Source of the DNA: Calothrix sp. PCC 6303
GTDB lineage: Bacteria; Cyanobacteriota; Cyanobacteriia; Cyanobacteriales; Nostocaceae
Assembly (NCBI RefSeq): GCF_000317435.1
Contig: NC_019751.1
Coordinates: 3,906,001 to 3,970,000, forward strand
Length of the DNA: 64,000 bases
Direction of reading: 5' to 3'
The notes beneath the pieces were generated by a model that saw only the letters and a program-made list of their open reading frames with translations, made no database searches and was not told the origin of the DNA. How positions within the stretch are numbered: the first letter of the stretch is position 1; each line of letters starts with the position of its first letter. Below, one piece after another: positions 57,287 to 64,000 of this stretch. The position numbers and the translations under genes are program-made.

Positions 57287-59668
57287 CTATTTTTGAATAT
57301 TCTCTTGTAAAAATTGACGAATTTTTTGAATATTCAACACTTTTACATACTTGTTCAAAGTTTTTACAAATGCCTCGTATTTTATGTCTTTGGTTGCAAT
57401 CTTTTCTAGTTCTTGTTTAATTCCTTTAATTTGTCCTTTCTTCACATATTTCATTAGTGTTGTTAAATCTGACACTGGTGGAATTATGATTTCAACCTGA
57501 GATAATATTTCTGAAGATTCATTAGAATATGTATTCTGTTCCAGATATGGATCAAAGTCATAATCTCCATATTTCCAAACTAATTTTAGGTTTTTTTCTA
57601 ATAACAAATATAGCTTCTCAACTTGTATTGGTTTAAGTAGTAAATCATTCGCTCCTGCTAGGATATTTTTTTCATAATCTCGGTCATAATTATATCTATT
57701 TGCTGAGGAAATAATAATGATGGTATTTTTAAATTCTTCTATATATCGGATTTTTGTCATGAATTCCCAACCACTCATGATTGGCATCTCCAGATCACAT
57801 ATAATTAGGTCTGGTTTCATGTCAAAACATTTCTTCAGACCTTCTTCCCCGTTAATTGCTTCACTAACAATAAAATTAAGTGGTTCTAATAGACTAACAA
57901 TAAACGAACGATTTTCCCAGTTATCATCAATAACTAAAATCTTTCGAGGATTTCCAGAATAACCAATTAATTTACCATTGGCAGTATTCTTAATACTTTC
58001 AGTCCAATCTTCAGAAATTGGACATTCCACTGCAAATTCAAATAAACTACCCATCCCTAACTGACTCTGTACTTTAATTTCGCTACCCATCATCCGCACA
58101 ATTGTTTGGCTAATTGCTAATCCCAATCCTGTACCGGATGTTTGACTATGACTATTTCCCAGTTTTTCAAACGGTAAAAATATTTTTTCCTGCTGCTCAC
58201 TGATAATACCAATACCAGTGTCGGAAACTGCAAAATGGATCAAAACATTATCTAAATTATAACTTGTGTCTACTTGTAATGTTATTTGACCAGTATCTGT
58301 AAATTTAATTGCATTATTTAGCAAATTAACTAATACTTGACGTAACCTTTGTTGATCACCAATAAGACCTATGGGCAAATTATCGGATTTTTTATAAACA
58401 AATTCTATGCCTTTTTTTTCTGCTTGAAGACGGAAAAATTCTACCAATCCTTGAATTAAAGAAGGAAAATGAAAATCTTGGGAATTCAACTCTATTTTAT
58501 TATTGTCAATTTTAGAAATATCTAAAATGTCATTAATCATGTTTAGCAAATTAAAGCCGCATTGATATATAGTATGAATTCCATGTTTTTGCTCTTCAGT
58601 TAAATTTCTAGAGCGAGATAAAATCTGTGCATAACCCAGAATTCCATTTAGTGGAGTTCGTAACTCATGGGTCATATTTGCAAGAAATTGATTTTGAGTT
58701 TGGTTAGCAATTTTAGCATCAGTTTTTAGCTGTTTTTCTGACTTTTTTAAGTCGGATATTTGTTGGCTAATCTCGTTTAATATATCAGTATAAACTATTA
58801 ATTCATTGATGTTATTGGGTTTTATTTTTAAATCTAAATTAAGTTGGTGATTCATCCGTTTAAAATTACTTAATAAAGCTTCCACCGGAGATGCGATCGC
58901 ATGATTAAGATATAAGCTAATAAAGTATATACATAAGACACTCAAAACCAAATTTAATAGAATAATTATTGTTTTTAAGACATAAGTATGCTGCAATTCT
59001 GCTTCTGCTTTTAGTTGTTGAGCTTCGGCAATTTGAATAAATATAGTTATCTGATTAATTAATTTTTGTGTATCTAGACTAGTTTGATTTTTTGATAGAT
59101 CTTCAACCGCTCGAATACTAAATTTTGTGAAGTCATTTTTTCTAGAAATAGCTTCTAAGTTCTCGATAAATGATTTAAATATTGCTCCATAACTCAGCAA
59201 TACTGGTTTTAAACCTTTGATGGATGAATTTTCAGCAGTCTGGTTTAATTTTTTGAAAGAACTCTTTGCTCGTTCTATTTTATCAATAATTATGTTTTTT
59301 AAATCCTGAGAATTTACAACTTTTTTTGAAGATAAAGGAAAACCTGGAACTAATTGTAAACTTAAAGTTGACTGTTGCAAATCAATCAACAGTTTACGTT
59401 CCCGTTGAATTTTCAATTTAGACTCATTTGCGTGATTATAAATCCTATCACTAATAATTAACCCTATCAAGTTTCCAGAAATTAGAAACCCTAAACCAAT
59501 TGCATATCCTAAATTAATTTTTTGCTGGACCTTCAAATTTGTAATTAAATGCTTAATGGATTGTAAGGACAGCAAATTTTGTTTTTTTTCCAACAAATTT
59601 GCCATCTGAGTTTCTTTTTTTGAAACTTCTGCTTCAGAAGCAGGAGATTTCTTGATTGAGTGTGCCAT
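57287..59668 (-). CDS. Membrane hybrid histidine kinase
   Basis: The protein has 793 residues. Two transmembrane helices (~54-74 and ~230-252) flank a helical periplasmic sensor region of about 150 residues that I cannot name. A HAMP-like linker leads to the kinase core: His in NMTHELRTPLNGIL, N-box LVNLLNNAIKFTD, DTGIGI, and GTGLGLAI. A receiver domain follows (ILVIDDNWENRS, Asp in LIICDLEMPIMSG) and a C-terminal helical tail of ~100 residues. It is first in a two-gene unit with the regulator-kinase fusion downstream. Confidence 0.9.
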   Translation of the reverse strand: MAHSIKKSPASEAEVSKKETQMANLLEKKQNLLSLQSIKHLITNLKVQQKINLGYAIGLGFLISGNLIGLIISDRIYNHANESKLKIQRERKLLIDLQQSTLSLQLVPGFPLSSKKVVNSQDLKNIIIDKIERAKSSFKKLNQTAENSSIKGLKPVLLSYGAIFKSFIENLEAISRKNDFTKFSIRAVEDLSKNQTSLDTQKLINQITIFIQIAEAQQLKAEAELQHTYVLKTIIILLNLVLSVLCIYFISLYLNHAIASPVEALLSNFKRMNHQLNLDLKIKPNNINELIVYTDILNEISQQISDLKKSEKQLKTDAKIANQTQNQFLANMTHELRTPLNGILGYAQILSRSRNLTEEQKHGIHTIYQCGFNLLNMINDILDISKIDNNKIELNSQDFHFPSLIQGLVEFFRLQAEKKGIEFVYKKSDNLPIGLIGDQQRLRQVLVNLLNNAIKFTDTGQITLQVDTSYNLDNVLIHFAVSDTGIGIISEQQEKIFLPFEKLGNSHSQTSGTGLGLAISQTIVRMMGSEIKVQSQLGMGSLFEFAVECPISEDWTESIKNTANGKLIGYSGNPRKILVIDDNWENRSFIVSLLEPLNFIVSEAINGEEGLKKCFDMKPDLIICDLEMPIMSGWEFMTKIRYIEEFKNTIIIISSANRYNYDRDYEKNILAGANDLLLKPIQVEKLYLLLEKNLKLVWKYGDYDFDPYLEQNTYSNESSEILSQVEIIIPPVSDLTTLMKYVKKGQIKGIKQELEKIATKDIKYEAFVKTLNKYVKVLNIQKIRQFLQENIQK

Positions 59669-60036
59669 TGGATAAGCTTATGCCTACGTATAATTACTCG
59701 GTTTCTACAAAATTATCTGATTAATTATTGCAGTATTTGCCTTGTATGCAAATAGCGATCAAAGTGATTTAAAAAGACAATTACAACAAAAACTACTTCA
59801 GCAGATTAATTGTAATTAGCTACATTTGACATGTATATATATTGCCCAAATTGCCGAAACTATTTACATTTAGGTAGATGAGGATTGCAAATTCTCATTC
59901 AAACAATTCGCCATACTGGCAAGTGAAGATGTGAGGTAAGTAAAGATTTGACCCCCACAGCAAACACGCTGGTTAGTGGTTATAGGGGAACTAAGTAGTG
60001 GGGAGTGAGTAGTGAGTGGTGAATAGTGAGTAGGGG
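59669..60036. other. Spacer upstream of the histidine kinase pair
   Basis: No gene is visible. The stretch probably holds the promoter of the hybrid kinase gene and ends in a run of GTGAGTAGTGAGT-type short repeats (59995-60032). Confidence 0.5.
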
Positions 60037-60294
60037 TAAACGCAAACATTTGGGGTGGCTATGCCTAGGCTGTTGACTTTGATATGATTTTCACGCTTTT
60101 CTTTCATACAATTTTTGTGTCATCGACTATTCCCTAGGCTGTGCTTGGGAACCCTGATTTTGAGGATCCACCTCTTATCCTCACTGAAGGTGAACCCTCG
60201 AAATCTCTATTCCTTGCCAGAGACAAGGAACAAGTCATGTTACAGATATTGCGTGAACTTTTAGCTCCAAAAAAGCACATAGTCAACAGCCTAG
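60037..60294 (+). repeat. Dispersed repeat, copy B, with 14-bp inverted ends
   Basis: The left part (to about 60240) aligns with 27407-27615. Here an inverted repeat is visible as well: CTAGGCTGTTGACT at 60065-60078 and AGTCAACAGCCTAG at 60281-60294, giving a possible 230-bp MITE. Copy A keeps a near-match of the left end only. No target duplication could be identified. Confidence 0.65.
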
Positions 60295-60383
60295 ACTTCT
60301 CTCCCGCGAGAGTTTTCCCCCCTGCTTCTTTTGACAACTTATTTTGTTGCGACTACCTGATATACCTAAAAAATTGCTAACTC

Positions 60384-62354
60384 TTAGTTTCCTGCCCGCA
60401 ATTTATCTAATACTCCTCTATCTTCCAATGTGGAAGTATCTCCTGATACCTCTTCTCCAGCAGCTAAATTTCGCAACAATCGCCGCATAATTTTCCCAGA
60501 GCGGGTTTTTGGCAAAGCTTCAGTAAAGCGAATTTCTCCAGGACGGGCGATCGCACCGATTTCTTTAACTACATGGGATTTAAGTTCTTTACTGAGTTCA
60601 TCGCTAGCAGTATGAGTTCCTTCGAGGGTGACAAAAGCAACTACTTCTTCACCTTTGAGATCATCAGGTTTTCCTACTACTGCTGCCTCTGCTACTGCTG
60701 GATGAGAAACCAAAGCTGATTCTATTTCCATTGTCCCTAAGCGATGTCCAGAGACATTTAGAACATCATCAACCCGTCCCATAACCCAATAATAGCCATC
60801 TTCGTCACGTCTGGCTCCATCTCCAGCAAAGTATAAATACTGCCCATCAATTGGGGCAATATGTTCCCAGTAGGTGCGACGGAAGCGCTCATCATCACCA
60901 TACACTGTCCGCATCATACTGGGCCAAGGATAACGTACTACCAGGTAGCCACCATCATTATCATTTGCCGGATTACCGTCCAAATCTACCACATCTGCGA
61001 GGATACCAGGGAAAGGACGTGTAGCAGAGCCCGGTTTTGTGGGAATAGCCCCCGGTAATGGGGTAATCATAATTCCCCCAGTTTCTGTTTGCCACCAAGT
61101 ATCGACGATTGGGCAACGTTCTCCACCAATAACTTTGTGGTACCAAATCCAGGCTTCTGGGTTGATGGGTTCACCTACGGTTCCCAACAATCGCAAGGAT
61201 GAGAGATTACGGGTGTTAGGGTGTTGATCTCCCATTTTGATGAAGGCACGAATGGCGGTAGGTGCGGTATAAAAGATGGTGACACCATGTTTTTCAATAA
61301 TGTCCCAGGTACAACCAGGATTGGACGCACGGGGAGCACCTTCATACATTACGGTCGTTGCAGCATTGGAAAGGGGTCCATAAACAATATAACTATGTCC
61401 CGTGATCCAACCAACATCGGCAGTACACCAATATACATCTGTTTCTTTGAGGTCAAAAATCCATTTTGTTGTCATGTGGGTATATAGGTTATAACCACCT
61501 GTGGAATGGACAACACCCTTCGGTTTTCCTGTGCTGCCGGAAGTGTAGAGGATGAACAGCATATCCTCGCTGTCCATGGGTTCGGCAGGGCAATCAGCCG
61601 AAACTGTTTTTTGTAAATCATGCCACCAGTGATCTCTTCCCGCTGTCATTGTGACATCTTGGGCGGTGCGTTTCACAACCAAAACGTTTTCGACGCTGGG
61701 ACAGGCACCATCAGCCAAAGCTTTGTCAACTTGGGGCTTGAGGGGAACAATAGCATCTTTACGCCATCCACCATCAGCTGTAATTACTAGTTTAGCTTGG
61801 GCATCGTTTAAGCGATCGCGTAATGCCTCGGCACTAAAGCCACCAAAGACAACACTATGGGGTGCCCCAATCCGCGCACAAGCCAACATTGCCACTGCTG
61901 CCTCTGGTATCATCGGCATGTAAATGCCAATGCGATCGCCTTTCTTCACCCCGAGGCTTTTGAGGACGTTGGCAAATTGACAAACTTCTCGGTGTAGCTG
62001 TGCGTAGGTGATGGTGCGGGAATCTCCTGGTTCACCTTCCCAAATAATTGCCGCTTTGTTTTTGCAGGCAGTTGTGAGATGTCTGTCAAGACAGTTGTAG
62101 GAAATATTAATTTTGCCATTGACAAACCATTTAGCGAAGGGAGGTTGCCAATCTAAGACGGTATCCCATTTTTGGAACCAGTGCAGTTCTTTTTCTGCCA
62201 ATTCTGCCCAAAATCTTTCTGGATTGGCTTTGGCAAAGTCGTAGATCTGCTGATAATCTTCTAAACTCTTGATGTTGGCATTCTGCGAAAACTCCAGACT
62301 AGGTGGAAATATTCGCTTTTCCTGAAGAATTGATTCTATTGTAGGTTGAGACAT
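60384..62354 (-). CDS. acs: Acetyl-CoA synthetase
   Basis: The enzyme activates acetate to acetyl-CoA through acetyl-AMP. It has 656 residues, the usual length. The P-loop-like motif is [19 protein letters not shown]. The adenylate-forming core contains [10 protein letters not shown]. The C-terminal domain holds the lysine that is acetylated for control in this family, K621 in [11 protein letters not shown]. It is monocistronic. Confidence 0.97.
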   Translation of the reverse strand: MSQPTIESILQEKRIFPPSLEFSQNANIKSLEDYQQIYDFAKANPERFWAELAEKELHWFQKWDTVLDWQPPFAKWFVNGKINISYNCLDRHLTTACKNKAAIIWEGEPGDSRTITYAQLHREVCQFANVLKSLGVKKGDRIGIYMPMIPEAAVAMLACARIGAPHSVVFGGFSAEALRDRLNDAQAKLVITADGGWRKDAIVPLKPQVDKALADGACPSVENVLVVKRTAQDVTMTAGRDHWWHDLQKTVSADCPAEPMDSEDMLFILYTSGSTGKPKGVVHSTGGYNLYTHMTTKWIFDLKETDVYWCTADVGWITGHSYIVYGPLSNAATTVMYEGAPRASNPGCTWDIIEKHGVTIFYTAPTAIRAFIKMGDQHPNTRNLSSLRLLGTVGEPINPEAWIWYHKVIGGERCPIVDTWWQTETGGIMITPLPGAIPTKPGSATRPFPGILADVVDLDGNPANDNDGGYLVVRYPWPSMMRTVYGDDERFRRTYWEHIAPIDGQYLYFAGDGARRDEDGYYWVMGRVDDVLNVSGHRLGTMEIESALVSHPAVAEAAVVGKPDDLKGEEVVAFVTLEGTHTASDELSKELKSHVVKEIGAIARPGEIRFTEALPKTRSGKIMRRLLRNLAAGEEVSGDTSTLEDRGVLDKLRAGN

Positions 62355-63169
62355 AGTGACGACTGCAATTCGGTGTTGCTACTGAAATCTATTTTTAGCA
62401 AGATTTGCTGACAAATGCTTAAATTACTCAAGTTTTTCTTTGAGGATTTTGAGCATTTGCCTATGCTGCTGAGAGTTTAGAACCGATACTGAGTCTTGTC
62501 TAGTCTTATAATGAGGAGATTTTTGAGATGATTCTACAAAAATGATGTCAAATATATATCAGATATAAAAATTAAAATTAGTTTAGAAAAATCAATACTA
62601 CGTTCTCTGTAATGTTCCAACAAGTAAATGATCCAGAATCCGTCATTGCGAACGCAAGATCTAGGGATTGCCACGCTTCACTAGCCTCAGCCCTTAGCTG
62701 CATACTTTGTAAGCGGGAAGGCACTTCGTGTCTAAGTTACTTAAGCGCTTAGCCCTTTCAGGGCGGCTTCGCCTACATGTACGCTTGCCGTAGGATGCCC
62801 GAAGGGCTACACGGAACGCTACACGAAGGGCATACAAGAAACGGCTCTATGCCCTGCGGGCATCCAAGAAAGGCGCAGCCGCCCTTGTGGGGCTAGGAAA
62901 GGTTTTCTGCAATGACAATTGGGCATTTTTTTATTTGCAATAGTCTTGAGATCAACTAATAAGACTGTATGGTAAGGTGTCTACGTTTTTACTGTAGCCA
63001 GAAGTTTTTAATATACCTAACAAGATTAGAATACCGAACTGAAGCAAATCATATAATTAACCGCTACATTGCACTTTCAATGTATATTTTGGTAGTTTTT
63101 GATTTTTATCAGTTCAGGCATCCTTTGAATAAATCTAGGTGATGCATACACTTATTTTATTTTTCCAAT
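62355..63169. other. Repeat-rich spacer
   Basis: The spacer between acs and the sugar transferase gene has no reading frame worth calling. Its middle is a mosaic of short GC-rich palindromes, listed separately. The left part contains the acs promoter region. Confidence 0.6.
62635..62925. repeat. Mosaic of short palindromic repeats
   Basis: GTCATTGCGAACG...CAATGACAATT frames a series of small elements: GCCCTTTCAGGGC, GGCTTCGCC, GCCCGAAGGGC, CTACACG repeats, GCCCTGCGGGC and GGCGCAGCC. Several motifs recur within the block with changes. It resembles aggregated REP/HIP-type repeats of cyanobacterial spacers. Confidence 0.7.
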
Positions 63170-63865
63170 TTAATAAGCATTACTTTTCCCGACAACTACC
63201 CATATAGTTTTGAAGATTAGCATTAAGTCATAAGCATTTGACCACTTTTGTTGGTAGTTAATATCCATTTTGACAATCGTCTCAAAATCTTTAATGCTAG
63301 AACGACCATTTACTTGCCATTCTCCAGTCATTCCTGGTTTAATACGCAACCTTTCCCAGTGATGAGGTTTGTATTTGGCAACTTCGTCAAGAGTTGGTGG
63401 ACGAGTACCAACTAGACTCATATCTCCTTTGAGAACATTCCAAAATTGGGGAAGTTCATCAAGACTAGTGCGTCGCAAAAACTTACCCATTGGGGTTATG
63501 CGTGGATCATCAACACATTTGAAAATATGACCTTGGGCTTCATTTTTGACTAAGTGTTTCAGTCTGTCAGCATTAACAACCATAGAACGAAACTTCCAAA
63601 TTCGGAAGGTTTTACCATTCAAACCACAGCGAATCTGACTATAAAAAATTGGTCCGGGGTCAGAAATAACTGTGATACAAGCTATGGGTATAAATAAGCA
63701 AGCAGTAATTAACAGTCCGATTACAGCACCAAAAATATCAAGCAGCCGTTTAGTATTACTTGATATGGAAGGGTGGATGGAATTTTGCAGATATTTAATT
63801 GAATCAGGGTGATTCGTAATTTTTTCCGCAGCAGAGCCATCTGCACTAAATATAAAAGCAGACAT
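63170..63865 (-). CDS. Priming sugar transferase (polyprenyl-phosphate glycosylphosphotransferase)
   Basis: The 231-residue enzyme belongs to the WbaP/PglC-like family that moves a sugar-1-phosphate onto undecaprenyl phosphate at the cytoplasmic membrane, the first step of exopolysaccharide assembly. A hydrophobic segment at ~45-68 is the membrane anchor. Family signatures are complete: KRLLDIFGA, FRIWKFRSM, FLRRTSLDELPQFWNVLKGDMSLVGTRPP and GMTGEWQVNGRSS. It lacks the large N-terminal multi-span domain of WbaP, so it is the short form. The initial sugar is unknown, and it lies ~50 kb from the three glycosyltransferases. Confidence 0.92.
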   Translation of the reverse strand: MSAFIFSADGSAAEKITNHPDSIKYLQNSIHPSISSNTKRLLDIFGAVIGLLITACLFIPIACITVISDPGPIFYSQIRCGLNGKTFRIWKFRSMVVNADRLKHLVKNEAQGHIFKCVDDPRITPMGKFLRRTSLDELPQFWNVLKGDMSLVGTRPPTLDEVAKYKPHHWERLRIKPGMTGEWQVNGRSSIKDFETIVKMDINYQQKWSNAYDLMLIFKTIWVVVGKSNAY

Positions 63866-64000
63866 AGGTTGATAACAGTGTATTTACTTAAGTTTCTTGA
63901 GTTTTCTTTCTTCGCCTTACTCACCAATCATAGTCAACTTGTACGCGTATAAGAAAGACAAAAATCAAAATTTCATCTAATCTTGCTCTAAAGTGTCAGG

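Overview
The window comes from a filamentous cyanobacterium, most likely of the Nostocales (Calothrix/Tolypothrix/Rivularia-like); the genus is an inference. The signs are frequent HIP1 octamers (GCGATCGC) in genes and spacers, a KaiB-type protein, a PilT2-type pilus ATPase, a DUF1400 hydrolase, several Ser/Thr kinases and STAND/WD40 proteins, and many dispersed palindromic repeats and MITEs.

Layout. 0-10 kb: gcvP (possibly cut by the left edge), a DM13 lipoprotein, small hypotheticals, a PilT2-like ATPase, a protein with a C-terminal KaiB domain, and convergent htpG. 10-17 kb: three glycosyltransferases in one minus-strand run, then clpB. 17-27 kb: a zinc dehydrogenase, a single-domain globin with a small zinc-ribbon protein, xth, a secreted protein, gltX next to tRNA-Asp, and two tandem Ser/Thr kinases that share an unassigned C-terminal domain. 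27-32.6 kb: repeats, a TnpB-only element, a phytase-like secreted protein, and Pmp3 and holin-like membrane proteins. 32.6-35.9 kb: an NHLP-type peptide exporter and an antitoxin-like small protein.

36-52 kb is the most unusual part. A small two-helix membrane protein resembling the cyanobacterial TRADD-N-associated TM family is divergent from three genes joined by ATGA overlaps: HTH-NACHT NTPase, a 1053-residue WD40 protein with 20 near-identical 42-residue repeats plus a degenerate 21st, and a second NACHT NTPase without sensor repeats. A 19-bp inverted repeat brackets the whole cassette. After glmS and a DUF1016 PD-(D/E)XK protein comes a second locus on the other strand: an AAA ATPase and a 1413-residue TPR-STAND-TM-WD40 protein. 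Palindromic intergenic repeats have entered two of these NTPase genes in frame. A three-level nest of repeats separates the second pair, and a complete IS982-family element with a 7-bp target duplication sits just upstream of it. I read 36-52 kb as a conflict/defence or programmed-death island; that function is inferred.

53-64 kb: an orphan CysA-like ATPase, a DUF1400 alpha/beta hydrolase, a two-gene histidine kinase/response regulator unit, acs, a repeat-rich spacer and a priming sugar transferase near the right edge.
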